Shown: positions 46,403 to 58,850, counted from the stretch's first letter. The stretch: DNA of 64,000 nucleotides from Hydrangea macrophylla (GCA_033977485.1 CM066994.1:24830681-24894680), one strand, 5' to 3'. Notes: a model not told the origin generated them from the letters alone. Numbers and translations: made by a program.

Positions 46403-47008
46403 TCAGTCATCGCCGTAGGTAGCCATCAATAGATCAAGCGAGTCGGCCTGATGAAAACGCTGAACATGAGAGGGGCCTGCCCCAAAGTTACAGCTATAAG
46501 AGGTCATCAATGAAGTAGGTCCAGGGGCATCTGCCTCAGGCAAGGCTGGCTCAAGTGCAAGTGCCTCCTCAAGGTCGACTGCAAAGTCGTCCCATCCTAA
46601 GCCATCCTCCTCGGCGTCCTCGGAAATAGGAGCGAACACAACGTTAACGTCACCGTCATCCTCAACAGCGAGGACGACCGGTGGAGGCACCTCCAGCTGT
46701 GCAAGGTGGGCCTGCACAACCTGAACCTCAAGGGGAAAATAGAAGGCATCGCTGTTAACCAAGCGAACCATCTCAACGAGTACTAAGCGCTGAATCTCTA
46801 TAAAGTAAAGAATCTCAAGGTGAGCACGGGACAGGTCGACCAGTCCCAACACGTGAATCTGGTGCCAGAGATCTAGCTCGACGGTAGCAGCTGCACGCTG
46901 CCCAATAGCAGTGAAGTAAAGGGTCGCCGAAGCCGGCACTATCGCTCCCACAGTAACCCAATGCCCTCCAAAAGCATCAGGTACAAACAGGGGCTGAGCT
47001 GGATCCAT
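46403..47008 (-). CDS. Extra 201-codon ORF between primer-binding site and gag
   Basis: An unbroken frame begins MDPAQPLFVPDAFGGHWVTV 165 nt inside the primer-binding site and ends with MATYGDD, in a different frame from gag, 260 nt before it. It is GC-richer than the surroundings. The middle is hydrophobic and valine-rich (LYFIEIQRLVLVEMVRLV); the second half is strongly acidic (EDDGDVNVVFAPISEDAEED, LEEALALEPALPEADAPG). I recognise no domain. It may be an additional element protein, an N-terminal gag relic, or acquired sequence. That it is intact while gag-pol has four stops is notable, but a 201-codon ORF in a recent element could survive by chance. Confidence 0.55.
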   Translation of the reverse strand: MDPAQPLFVPDAFGGHWVTVGAIVPASATLYFTAIGQRAAATVELDLWHQIHVLGLVDLSRAHLEILYFIEIQRLVLVEMVRLVNSDAFYFPLEVQVVQAHLAQLEVPPPVVLAVEDDGDVNVVFAPISEDAEEDGLGWDDFAVDLEEALALEPALPEADAPGPTSLMTSYSCNFGAGPSHVQRFHQADSLDLLMATYGDD

Positions 47009-47172
47009 ACCTGAAAAGGTACTACTTAAGTCAGGACAGAATAATCTTAGGCGTTTGGGTTCTCAGTCTATCCTCCCTGTCGTATCATCGGGTGTGTAAC
47101 ACTTAATGGAATGTGGAATCGGGTCTATACTGGTAAACCCTAACCTGGCTAAACTATCTTGAGATAAATCAT

Positions 47173-47190
47173 AACCTGGCTCTGATACCA
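47173..47190 (-). other. Tekay primer-binding site
   Basis: On the minus strand TGGTATCAGAGCCAGGTT, complementary to the 3' end of a tRNA-Met, eight bases inside the 5' LTR. It primes minus-strand DNA synthesis and fixes the element's orientation. Confidence 0.92.
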
Positions 47191-47198
47191 CTAAATCC

Positions 47199-50128
47199 TG
47201 TCACGCCCCGACGTAGCATAAATAAGGAAAGCGTTTAATTTCCTTTATGGACCCGTAGGTCGCGATAGTTTGAAGGATCGATTCCGTCCCAAACGTCGAA
47301 CAACAAAAATAATAATCAGAGCAGAGCAATCAAGGCTTATAAAATTTTTCTAACTTATTACATATTACAGCACGGGGTCATCTAAAGGCATAGACCGCCT
47401 TAAAATAAAACAATAACTTAGTGTCTATTACAGTCATCCTTATAAAACAAACAGTTTAAAACTTAAAACATATAACTTAAAGCATGTAATCAATAAACAG
47501 TTTTCTCATTCCAAAGGCAGCCATTCTCAGTTAGCGTAGTCATAAGGTCCTTCCTGATCATAACCTGAAAAGCCTGAACACGAATATCCAGGACGCATCA
47601 ACGTCGTCAGCTTCAAGAAGCTGGTGAGTATTAAAAACATAGCTTTGAATGTAAATCATACCCATTTACCTTTTTCCATTTTCAATTTGTAAAAATCAAT
47701 AGTTTGACCATAGAGAGAATTTAATTTGTAAAACAATGAGGAACATGTTGAAAGTCATTCATTCATAAAGCATATGATCGTGTATGAGACAATGCACCAC
47801 ACTCATCTTGCCGACTCTTTTCTCTCGACAGACACAACAACCCACTATCTTACTCCTGGTATCTTTGAAACACTAAGATAGCCACACTTTAGCAACGGGG
47901 CACCAAGGAGTGTCCATTTTGCCTCACACTTTGGTCCGGGGTACCAGGGAGTGTCCATTGCCTCACACTTTGAATACATAAACCGCCATGCAAATACCGG
48001 AGCAACCTCACGCAGTATCCAGACTCGGGTATCAAGGAGTGTCCGTAGGCCACACTTTAGCACTACCATGGGTGCCAGTGAGTGTCCAAGTTCGGCGTCA
48101 CACACTTTAACGCTTCCATGGGCATCAGGGAGTGTCCATATTTGCCACCGTCGCATTTCAAAGATACCCTCACCGTAATCTCAACCACAACCGCAATCTC
48201 AATCTCAACCACCAACACAATCTCAATCTCAATCTCATACTCTTTCCACACTACCATTACTCTTTTCCACACTGACTGACACCCACATGCATGTACCGCT
48301 GACTCCATATGAATGACATGGACTTAAACATAAAGTAAATCGCTGAATTAAAGGAATAACGCACGTACGAGGATTGATAACTTGTAATTCATTGTTTTGA
48401 TCATTTAAACATAACCAAAAAGGATTCTGCTTTAGTAAATTTCCCAAACAGTACACAAACAGTATATAAATTTTATCCCAAACAGTCCCTTATCACAAAA
48501 CAAGCAAAATTGGAAACTGCCAGAGGTCGTGCGCGCGGGCCGCTAGCGCGAAGGGTCGCTCGCGCGATATGCCTAATTTTCATTTTATATATAAACTTTT
48601 CTGTCTGCCTGAACAAGCCAAGGTCGCGCGTGCGGATCGCTCGCGTGCAAGGTCCCTCGCGCGACCCTCGCTCGTGCGACCTGCCTAAATTTCATTATAT
48701 ATATATAAACTCTTCTGTCTGCCTGGGGAAACGAGGATCGCGCGTGCGGGCCGCTCGCGCGAGGGGTCGCTCGCGCAATCTTCGCGCGCGCGATCGTTGC
48801 GCGAGTTTTTACTGAGGCTTCATCTTCTTCGCAGAAACTGCTCTGTTTCAGATTTCAGGGTCTAATTTGACCCATTTTCAATTCTAGAACCTCCTAGGCC
48901 TTATTGTATATGATTCTCTTTGTTTTTCAACAAGGATTAAGAATCGAAAACCAATTTAACATGATTCAATCTATAGCTCTCCCATTTTATGAAATTTTAA
49001 TAGATGACAAAATTTCATTTTCAATATACTTTGTGGTATGAACAAGTTAGGCTCTATAACTTGAACTGTATACTCTATATACTATAATCTTTGATATTCA
49101 ACTCTGAAAACGAATTTAGATTAAGTTTTGAAAATCTTGATTTCAAGCTATGAAATTCATACGTGAAATCAACCATGGTGTTTTACAAAATTAAGCAAAT
49201 ACACAGTAACTAAACATGTAATTACATTCTTAGTGAGTTAGTAATAGTCACTGAGATTAAGAGGTGAAGTAATTGTTGAGAAAGAAAGACCAAATAAGAA
49301 TCCAATTGCAAGCTTGAAAGCTATGGTGATTAAGCTTCTCTCTCTAAAATTTTGAAAGCAAACTCTCACTATACTCTCTGTGTTTGTATAGTGCAGAATG
49401 TGTGCAAACTGTGAGCTGTGTGAATGAAGAAGTGTATGAGAGCATATATATAGAGGATCACTTGAGGAACTTGGGCTCCAAGAACCACCTCTCTCACTCA
49501 ACAAATGGTTTTGATTTTTCATTTAACTAAAGGCTATATATACACTGATATTTACATACGTATTGATATATACACAGATGAGTATTAACTCATCTGCTAT
49601 CCAAGAGCCAAGTATAGGGGTCAATAAAGATTTATGTTGTTTGGCAATTTGGCTTTTGGCACAAAAATAACACACACATGGTCTAGTCTACCCAAACAAG
49701 GCTTAAGGCAATCATTAGTTGCCTTAAATAGATATAAAGCAATTATCCAAATCAGTCACTTCCAAATTCTGTGGAAGTTCACACAGCATGGACAGTTTTG
49801 AACATAAACTGGTATTTTCGTGGCGCGGTGTTCGTCACAAAAATACAGAAAATTCATTTTAACGTAAGAAATGGTTTTCTGGTTTTAAAAATACTGTTTG
49901 AGTCAAAAGGAAATATTTCCACCGTCTTTGGAATACAGATTTGAAATCCAACACAGGTATTGCTAAATTTACAGAAATTGCAGTTTTGACACCAACAATA
50001 ATTTTAATAGCAATTGAAACAAGAATTTAAAGTTTAACACATGGGAAATAGAAATTAAATAAGACTAGAAATACAGATTAAATATGATAATGTCAAATTA
50101 AAATTAAATGCAAATGCAGGTTATTACA
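47199..50128 (-). repeat. Tekay 5' LTR, 2930 bp
   Basis: Collinear with 38701-41624. Differences include CG/TG changes in the GC-rich blocks (48525-48810) and a small insertion (about 48760-48775) that adds one CTCGCGCGA-type unit. Promoter elements were not pinned down. Confidence 0.95.
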
Positions 50129-51552
50129 ATTTTGTTATGAAAAAACAGTACCTTTTTAGTTAGCATTAGGGTAATTCTATTCACACCCACCAATTTTACT
50201 CACTACACCAACCTTTTAATTACTTTTTCTCATTACAATTATACCCTTATACATACAAGGACAAATTAATAAATAGATTTTTTTTTCACAAAAGTTGCCC
50301 TCTACACCCACCTATATCAAGAACCCTAATTCTCCAATATATCTTAACAAAATCTTTGTTTTTTGTTGTAGTTGAACATTTATGTGTCCCCAAATCATTG
50401 AAAAATTTGATAAGAAACTTATAAGTTTAATTTTTCTTACAATTTAATTAGAACTATCCAAAGACTGATTACAAATCAAGAAATATATATACATATATGA
50501 AAAAAAAAGGTTATAATGCAAAGAAATATATGTGTTGGTTGCATAGATTCATCTTAAATGTTAATGATGGCAATAGCTAATGTACTATCTTAAAAACAAA
50601 GTAATGGAATACTATCCAATGGAGACTCCAAAATCAAGAACAAAACCACTTCTGCTTTTACTTTTTTGAGGTCGTGAAGTTTTGAAAACATCTCCTAAAA
50701 CCACTTCTCGTTTTGTGCATCTATAGATTTATAGTTAATGAACACAACATTACCATTCTTGGGGAAACCAACCAGTCTTTTAGAGATTGCCGAAAATATC
50801 TTGAGTAATTAAAAAATGATGGAAGATGGTGGGTGTAAAGAGATGGAAGTTGGTGTTTTTTTTTATCCTAAATGAGATGGTGGATGTAGAAAGATGAATC
50901 TTAGGGTTATTTTAGAGACAAAGGTGTTTTTTTATCCTTTTTTTTTTGTTTACTCTGTATGAAAGAGCCATTTTTCTTACTAATCTATAAGTGAAAGGGA
51001 GGGGTTCCCAAGTTATTTTTACTTGCATCAAATAATGCTGATGATGAGGTGTTTGGGATAAAAGCCAAACAAATCACACATTGGAACATGGAGACAAGGA
51101 AATGAAAAATTCACATTGTCTTGGATCTCATGCAATTGTCTTTAGCTTGCGGCTGAGGCACACACGTTGCGTTTGCAAAACCCTATATTTGTGAAAATTA
51201 TACCAATTTAACCAATCAAAAATATTTTTGTAGTTCGGGTGGATAACTTGACATAAAAAAAAAACAAAAAAACAAAAAACAAAGGTGAAGAAAAAGTTGT
51301 TTGCTGGGAGTAAGAGCATCGAGCACATATGGTGTTGTCTACATGTTAATCCAAAGTCAATTCAAATGGGGCCTAAGTGAATTTCCAGTTGAGGATTTCA
51401 CTTCATTATAAAAAAAACTAATAATTTACACACGCAATGTGTATGCCCCGGCTGCTAGTATACTTTATGGTTAAAAACAAAACATTTCAATTGATTGGCT
51501 ATGAAAGTGGATTTCTTTATTATTTTCCTCGACGTTGTATGTTTGATCAGAG
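50129..51552. other. CACTA interior upstream of the transposase gene
   Basis: AT-rich; contains CACACCCACCA and GGTGGGTGTA motifs (50183, 50830) in opposite orientation. Probably the intron/5' region of the CACTA transcript into which the Tekay element inserted on the left. No gene of its own. Confidence 0.5.
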
Positions 51553-54500
51553 ATGGACAAAATTTGGATGGCATTGGCTACCACAACAAAAGGGAGAATA
51601 AGTGACCAATATTTGAGAGGGGTAAAGTCATTTATCCAGTTTGCAATTGCTGTTGCGGACGAGGAAGGTAAAATTCGGTGTCCATGTAAAAGATGTGTAA
51701 ACTTTTTACGATAGACAGGTGAAACAGTTTATGCTCATTTGATGCATGTTGGGATTATGCAAACATATGTTCAATGGTTTGAGCATGGGGAACCCCGAAT
51801 CTCGAACAGCAGTTGCAACGTACGGGGTGATGAATACCAAATGGAAGGCAATGAGAATGAGGGTCTAGGTGGTATTGATGCCCTATTGGAAGACCGAATA
51901 AGGGGTGAGTCGGTCGATATGACCCAGAGGACGAAAGCACGAAACTTTGATAAATTGTTGGATGATGCCAAGTGTGAGGTTTACCCAGGTTGCAAGGACT
52001 TTACTCTATTAAAGTTTGTCATTACGATTCTTAATTTGAAGGTAGTGAACAATTGGAGTAACAAGTCGCTCGACATGATGCTGGAGTTTTTAATGAAACT
52101 TTTGCCAGAAGAAAAATTGGTTCCGAAGTCAACTTATGAAGTGAAGAAGATACTTTGTGACTTGAGTATGTCTTACGAGCTCATTGATGCAAGTAAGAAT
52201 GATTGCACCCTCTTTTGGAAGGAGAATGAAGGCCTAGATAAGTGTCCACAATGTCAAGAGTCCAGATACAAGCCCAATCATGGCAGGGGTAAGAAGATCG
52301 CCCATAAGGTTCTGCGTTACTTCCCATTAACACCGAGGTTGCAACGATTATATATGTCTAGGAAGACAGCCTCGGATATGAGATGGCACAAAGAAATGCG
52401 CGTGGATGATGGGATATTAAGGCATCCAGCTGACAGTGCTGAGTGGAAGGAGATAGATATGCAACATCCTGAGTTCGCCCAAGATCCTCGCAATGTGAGG
52501 CTAGGGTTAGCTAGTGATGGGTTTAACCCTTTTGGGAACATGAGCACCTCCTACAGTATGTGGCCTGTAGTACTCATGCCCTACAATCTTCCACCCTGGA
52601 TATGCATGAAAGAGCCATTTTTCTTGATGTCATTACTTATTCCTGGGCCTGCGCAACCAGGAAAAAAGATTGATGTTTACTTGAGACCCTTGGTGGACGA
52701 GTTGAAGGAGTTGTGGCAAAATGGCACATTAATTTACGATGCCTCGAGTGGTCAGACTTTCCTGATGCGTGCAACTTTATTATGGACAATACACGACTTT
52801 TCTGCATACGGTAACATATCTGGGTGGAGTACAAAGGGTTATCATGCTTGTCCCATTTGCAATGACGAACCATACTCAGAACGTTTGAGAAGTAAGATTG
52901 GGTACACTAACCATCGGTGTTATTTGCCAGAAAACCACCCTTGGAGAAGGAGTAAGGCCTATAATGGTAAGCGTGAGAAAAGGAAGAGATCTCTCGAGTT
53001 ACCGATTGAAAAGGTTGTAAATCAGTTGGACCAGATGCCGATAGTCAGCTTGGGAAAGCATTCAATCAACAAGAAAGTGCTAAATTGGTCCAAGGTAAGC
53101 ATTTTGTATGAGCTTCCATATTGGAAGAAACGTAAGCTCTGACACAACATCGACGTGATGCATGTGGAGAAGAATTTTAGTGAAAATACCTTTGGAACAA
53201 TGTTAGGCATTGATGGGAAGAACAAGGACACGGACAAGGCACGGTTGGACTTGGAAGATTGGGGCATAAGGCAAGAGTTGCACCTAAAAAAATTTCCCAA
53301 CGGATCCTATGTCAATCCTCATGCAACATTTACACTGACCCCAGATAATAGAGAGGGTTTTTGTGAATTTTTAAAATCGGTGAAGTATCCAAATGGATAT
53401 GCGGCTAACATATCGAGGTCAGTGAGCACGAGAAATGGCAGATTGTTAGGCCTAAAAAGCCACGACTATCATGTACTCTTGCAACGGATTCTACCAATTG
53501 GGATGCGTGGCTATATAGATAAGAATATTAATACAACACTGTTTGAGTTGGGCAACTGGTTCCAAGACATGTGCTCTAAAACATTGAGACTGAGCGATAT
53601 AGAGAAACTAGAGGAAAGGATAGTTCTCATACTCTGCAAGCTTGAAAAGATCTTTCCTCCAGCTTTCTTTGATGTGATGGTCCATTTGGCCGTTCACTTG
53701 CCACGTGAGGCCATGCTTGGAGGACCTGTGCAATATCGGTGGATGTACGCGATCGAAAGGTAATTGGTACTACTCTAAATTACTTAATATGGATTTCGAT
53801 GTCATTCTGTTGCTGAATGAATGGTCTTACCACTTTATTTCTTTTCTAAGGTATCTCGGAACTCTAAAAGGGTACGTTTCAAATCGAGCTCGTCCAGAGG
53901 GTTCGATCGCAGAGGCTTACCTTCTTAAAGAGTGTATTACATTTTGCTCAAAGTATTTGGATGAGATGGAAGCTGTGTTTGGTAGGCCTGAACGAAATGA
54001 AGATCATGGTGAACCTGGCCCAGGCATGGCAATCTTCACAGATCCTGCCCGTCCTATTGGTCTGGTGTCAAGGTCTGCCAAGATCTCAAAGGAATTACGT
54101 GATAGTGCTCACTGGTTCTTGCTCTTCTATAGCCCTGAGGTGGAGCCGTATTTGGAGTACGAGGTTCCTTCACTTATGTTATTACTTGGTTAATATTATT
54201 AGCTATGCATAGAGTTATTGTTAATTCATTAATCAAGTTCTTTTGAGTAGGGAACACAGGAATCAATTACAGATTCTAACTGGAAATGACATCACCCAGA
54301 TACAACGACAAGAATTTCCCAACTGGTTCCGGGATCGTGTAAGGCATTTTAAAATTTGCACTCGCTAAACACTAGTAAACTTCCACAAATTTATAATTAA
54401 CTTTGATGCGACACTTATGTTTATAGGTGAATAAATTAAAAGTAGAGGATTCTCTAGATGTAACCGACCAACTTTGGTCGTTGGCTAATGCTCCAAAGGT

Positions 54501-55185
54501 GTTGGTGAAGCAGTACTCAGGATGCGTAATCAATGGCATATGATTCCATACCAAAGGCGTTGACAACCGTCGTATGAGCCAAAATAGTGGTGTACATGTA
54601 GAAGGGGATCACGATGGACAGATGCACGATTACTTTGGTCATTTGTCCAACATATGGGAATTCGAGTACATGGGTCGAAATAAAGTTGTTTTATTCCAAT
54701 GTGAATGGTATGACACCAGTGCCAGTGCCACCGGTAGGAGAACACTCCGAACTGATAAACACTGCACAAGCATTGATGTCACCAGTCGGTGGTATAAAAA
54801 TGACCCTTTTATCTTACCTAGCCAAGCAAAACAAGTCTTCTACCTTAATGATACTAAATTTGGTGCACCTTGGCAAATCGTGCAACGGGTACAACATAGG
54901 GGAGTGTATGATGTACCAGAGGTAGTTGATGGAGAGCCAAGAGATTTACCACCACCTACTGATGCATTCCAACTGGATGAACCCACCGAGTTTGTCCCAA
55001 TTGTCATTGATGATAGTGATGTTCATTATTGTAGGGATGATATTGAGCCGGAGGTCATTCCACACATGGATAAGGATATGGATAGTGATGTGGATAACAA
55101 TAAAGATGATGAAGTTGAAGTTGAAGCTGATCACCGTTTTGATTCCGATGCGGATATGGATATTGATATGGATTATGATATGTAA
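51553..55185 (+). pseudogene. TNP2-type CACTA transposase, three stops
   Basis: The ATG at 51553 starts MDKIWMALATTTKGRISDQY, the transposase-associated N-terminal domain with the CPCKRCVN motif. Stop TAG at 51712; then the tnp2 core (FTLLKFVITILNLKVVNNW, CPQCQESRY, NPFGNMSTSYSMWPVVLMPY, CPICND) to stop TGA 53140; then the same frame gives HNIDVMHVEKNF, DUF4218 (CHVLLQRILPIGMRGYIDKN, HLAVHLPREAMLGGPVQYRW). An intron 53760-53850 (GTAATT...TTCTAAG) rejoins to YLGTLKGYVSNRARPEGSIA. A second intron (about 54165-54250) precedes the EHRNQLQIL exon. After stop TGA 54541 the DUF4216 part (FEYMGRNKVVLFQCEWYD) runs to an Asp-rich tail ending 55185. In En/Spm, TNP2/TNPD-type proteins bind ends and cut. 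Each stop is one C-to-T change from Gln or Arg. Confidence 0.93.
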
Positions 55186-55357
55186 TTTTATTTTCATGTT
55201 ATGCATGTGGACAAATCTTCTTACTGAAGTTATTGTTTTCATTTTATTTCATTGGCTAACAACTTATCTTATTTTGAGTTATTTTCATTGAAATGATTAT
55301 GCTTTCTTTGTGTAAATTTAATTATGTGAATTTACGATTCATAGTTACGCAAAATGG

Positions 55358-57590
55358 CCAAAATGGGAAAAAATGGGTAAAACCAGGTTTTCTAGCTGCA
55401 AAGACTACATATGAGAGGCAAAGAGCAAATAGAATTGATGAGAACAACGAGAGATTAAATGCCTTAGGATTGAAGAACTTGGCAACATCTCTTATTGGTT
55501 CGTCACAGCCAAAGTCCACAAATAAGAGGGGAAAGAATGTTAGGGATACTGAATACCACGATAGCTACATACCATCAGATAGTGAAGATGATGATGATGA
55601 TGATGATGATGATTCCTATGACCATTTAGAACAGGAGGTATTGTTCATGTGTTTGCTTTATGGTCTATAAGTGATGTTTAATTGCTTGAATTTAAAAGTA
55701 AAATAGTTATTTTAATCTTATTAGATGACATAGAAGTCTTTTCATACATGTATGTATGCATTGTATTATGTTTTTATCAGGTCAGCGAGATGCCGCCCCG
55801 AAAAAGACTCATATATTCGGATTCCTTGAGATCACCACCCATTCACCAGAGGAATCCTACAGTCGAAGGGGATACTCTACCTATTGATGAGATGGGTTTA
55901 CAGCATGGTAATATGCTAGAAACTCCGTCGGATGGGGGTAGCTTGCGTGCTAATGAGATTGAGACCCCGCCTAGTCAGGCACATTGCAATAGCGTTGGTA
56001 AGATATCAAAATTATTTAAATTGATCATTGGACGATCTTCACTTGATTGATTTGTTCAGTTACTCACCAAATCGATGTTGTATGTTGATAGGGGGTAGCT
56101 TGCGTGCTAATGAGATTGAGACCCCGCCTAGTCAGGCACATTGCAATAGCGTTGGTAAGATATCAAAATTATTTAAATTGATCATTGGACGGTCTTCACT
56201 TGATTGATTTGTTCAGTTACTCACCAAATCGATGTTGTATGTTGATAGGATCTACCGCCAGGCAGGGTCAGACACGAGGCGTTAAGACTCAGCGCCTCAT
56301 TGAAAAAGAAGGCAAACTCCTAGTGCCCATCCCTGCCAAGTATAGGCAGCCAGTAGGGAAGTACGCAAATTGTTTTGCCTCCGCCACTGGTATACAGATC
56401 AGACAGCATCTACCGGATTTGAGCGTCCGCCGATGGTCTAACGTGCCAGCTACCTCTGCAGGCCCGATCCTTCAACGCCTAGCGGTAGTTGTAATGTTCA
56501 TTTATTTAATATATAAAATGCGATTTATCATTAATTATGTATAACATTGTTGTTTTCAGGATGAGTTCAATCTACAAGGTGATCCTAATGATGTCAAGAA
56601 AGCAGTGAATATGAAGTGTGGTAGGCGAGTCAGCGACTGGACTCACAGATTGCGCAAGAAATACCTTGCGATGAAGAGAGTTAAGGGGGAGGACTATACA
56701 AAGAGAAACCCACCGAAAGATTGCAACCTCGACCAATGGACCCTGTTGATTAAGAATAAGTGGAATGACCCAAAATTTTTGGTAATATCTATTTCTATTT
56801 GTTTAGTCTTGAGCATTAATGTACGACCTACTAAAGTTCAATTTTTTTTATAATTTATTACACTTGTTACTTGCAGCACCAATCAGCCGTTAACACCGCC
56901 AACCGAGCCCGTCAAGTTACTAATCACTCATGCGGCTCGAAATCTATGGCAGTTAGGGCCAACGAGGAGGTGCGTATTCTGCAATTCCTCTCAAAATTCC
57001 ATTAGCGCTATACCTAATCAACTAGTATTTTCTTACATTCAAAAGCTAACAAATCAGTCACAGGAAAACAAGGGTGAACCACTCGATATGATCAAGTTCT
57101 ATTGCACCACTCACTATAATTTAAAGAAGAACCAGTGGGCGAGGCCGGCGTGCGAGAGTGAATACGTACGTATAATTTCTATTGTAACATCTGAAAGATA
57201 ATGTGTAACATAATATTTTTTTGAATCTAATCACTTGAGTGTTTATTTTAAAATTGTCAGGAGGCGTTAAAAAAGAAGCAAGAAGACCATTGCTCGCAGC
57301 CCCATGCAACCCCATTGACAGCAGAGGACTTGTCTGTTCAGGTTTTGGGTGCGAAATTTGGCCGCTTGAAAGGACACGGCATGAGACCTTCCACCTCACG
57401 TAGGACCACCGTTGAATCTTCTGAGGATAGTGAGCATGTTAAGCGTCACACAGAACAGGTTGAAGAGCTTCAAGCTGCGAACCAGAGCCAAGCTAAGCAG
57501 CTGGTGGAGCAGATGGCAAGCATGATGGCCTGGATGCGCAGTAAGGGTTATGATGGGGCAGAGGGCTCATCTGGTGCCGAGGAAGCTTCT
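55358..57590 (+). CDS. Transposase_24 (Ptta/En/Spm) protein of the CACTA element, multi-exon
   Basis: Predicted exons: about 55358-55637, 55781-55997, 56092-56154, 56249-56484, 56560-56781, 56877-56969, 57064-57165, 57261-57590, each bounded by AG and GT. Exon 1 has YERQRANRIDENNERLNALG and a poly-Asp run; exon 2 begins VSEMPPRKRLIYSDS; later exons carry the family core: GRRVSDWTHRLRKKYLAMKR, CNLDQWTLLIKNKWND, ANRARQVTNHSCGSKSMA and KFYCTTHYNLKKNQWARPAC. The last exon ends in a coiled coil (VEELQAANQSQAKQLVEQMA). Such proteins are the second product of CACTA elements and may bind the subterminal repeats. Exon 3 is a tandem copy of the end of exon 2 (21 codons, in frame). The true start and last exon (maybe after 57971) are uncertain. 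No internal stop seen. Confidence 0.8.
55934..56247 (+). repeat. 157-bp tandem duplication of exon end plus intron
   Basis: 55934-56090 and 56091-56247 are identical but for one base (GACGATC versus GACGGTC). The unit comprises 64 nt of exon (GGGTAGCTTGCGTGCTAATG...) and the following intron with its donor GTAAGAT and acceptor GTTGATAG, so a new in-frame 63-nt exon arose. Confidence 0.95.
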
Positions 57591-57608
57591 TGGTTAGTAA
57601 TTATTTAA

Positions 57609-58311
57609 ACTACTTATTTGTGCTATTTAGATTTTAAGTAGTTATTGGGAATAAGCGAAATGGAATACATACTCATAATACAGACTCACAGTTTACAAAT
57701 TAGAGCTAAACTTGTAAATACGATAACTAATTGTACAAAAATTATCTTCCGAATGACTGTAACTGCCTATGAGACAACTGATTGTTTTTTGAATTTATAA
57801 TATGATAGAGATGTGATATCCCGTTGTTATGTTGTGATTTGAATTTTTTGGTATCTCCAATAAAGAAACGGAACTTTGCCGAATTTTTGGTAGAAATTAC
57901 ATCTTTAATTTATATTTCATGTGTTTACGAACTTATGATATACTAATACTTCCCATTTCTTTTTGTCGCAGATTTGGTATGGACGTTCTTGATGGTAGAG
58001 GATCGACTACATATTATTTTGTAGATGTGTTATGACCAATGGGAAGCACTAGTTAATGTTTATGTTTTTTGTTCTTTTTTTTTTTTTTTTTTTTGGATAT
58101 TCATTAATTTATGTTTTGCATGGGCACAATGGATTGTTTACATTTTATTTTTTTAACAGCCAAGTAGAATATATTCAATAAATATTGTTTATATTTCAAC
58201 ATGATCTTGTAATGATATTTGTTTAGATTACTATTATGTGATGTTTGATATAGGAACAAGAACAAGTGCATATACAAATTTTTTTCAATATTTGTTGATT
58301 TAAATAATTGT
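57609..58311. other. CACTA interior, 3' non-coding part
   Basis: A possible last exon after TTTTTGTCGCAG (about 57971) encodes a short FGMDVLDGRGSTTYYFVDVL before a stop. A poly-T tract lies at 58075-58094. Otherwise AT-rich. Confidence 0.5.
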
Positions 58312-58850
58312 TTTTGGCGAGAAAATATTTTGTCGCCAATTTTGATTCTAAATTAATTAAAAATACCTATTGGTGACAAAATATTTTGTTCATTGGCGAC
58401 GAAATATTTTGTCTCAAATAAATTTTATTTGAGACAAACAAAATAATGTGTAGCGACGAAATTTTTCGTCGCCAATACCATTTATTGTTTTTATAAAAAA
58501 AAATCATTAGCGACAAAATATTTCCTCGCCAAATATATTTTTGAAATTTTTTTAAAAAATCTTTGGCGAGGAATTTTTTTGTCGGTAATGATCAAATTTA
58601 TGAACACACATCCGAATTTTAGCGAGGAAACATTGTAATATGGCGACGAAATATTTATTCTATAGCGAGGAAAACATTCGTCGCTAAAAAGTTTTCATTG
58701 GCGAGGAAAAAAAATTTCCTCACCAGGTACTTTTTAAGACAACCCTTTGGTGGCAAAATTGGCGAGGAAATTATTTCCTCACAAAAAGCTTTGGCGACAA
58801 AATATTGACTTTTGGCGAGGAAAATGAATTCTCGGTAAAACCAATTTTTG
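58312..58850. repeat. CACTA right subterminal repeat field
   Basis: TGGCGAC(A/G)AAATATTT and TTTGGCGAGGAAA units in both orientations, the same motif family as 36200-36935 at the other end. Probable transposase-binding sites. Confidence 0.88.

Larger units (their letters stand above)
38701..50128 (-). mobile_element. Ty3-gypsy chromovirus, Tekay/del clade, 11.4 kb, TSD ATTTT
   Basis: Flanked by ATTTT at 38696-38700 and 50129-50133. On the minus strand: 5' LTR 50128-47199, primer-binding site 47190-47173 (TGGTATCAGAGCCAGGTT, tRNA-Met type), extra ORF 47008-46403, gag-pol 46142-41670, polypurine tract AAGGGAGGAAGGA at 41625-41637, 3' LTR 41624-38701. Long LTRs, a Retrotrans_gag domain and a C-terminal chromodomain point to the Tekay clade. 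LTRs are nearly identical by eye, so insertion is fairly recent and younger than the CACTA host element. Polyprotein stops make it non-autonomous now. Confidence 0.96.

Noticed and set aside
53705..54193. Separate 162-codon gene
   Set aside because: It overlaps the intron and second exon of the TNP2 transposase; the exon junction restores the family sequence.
54946..55242. Minus-strand His/Ile-rich ORF
   Set aside because: Shadow of the Asp-rich C-terminus of the TNP2 gene.
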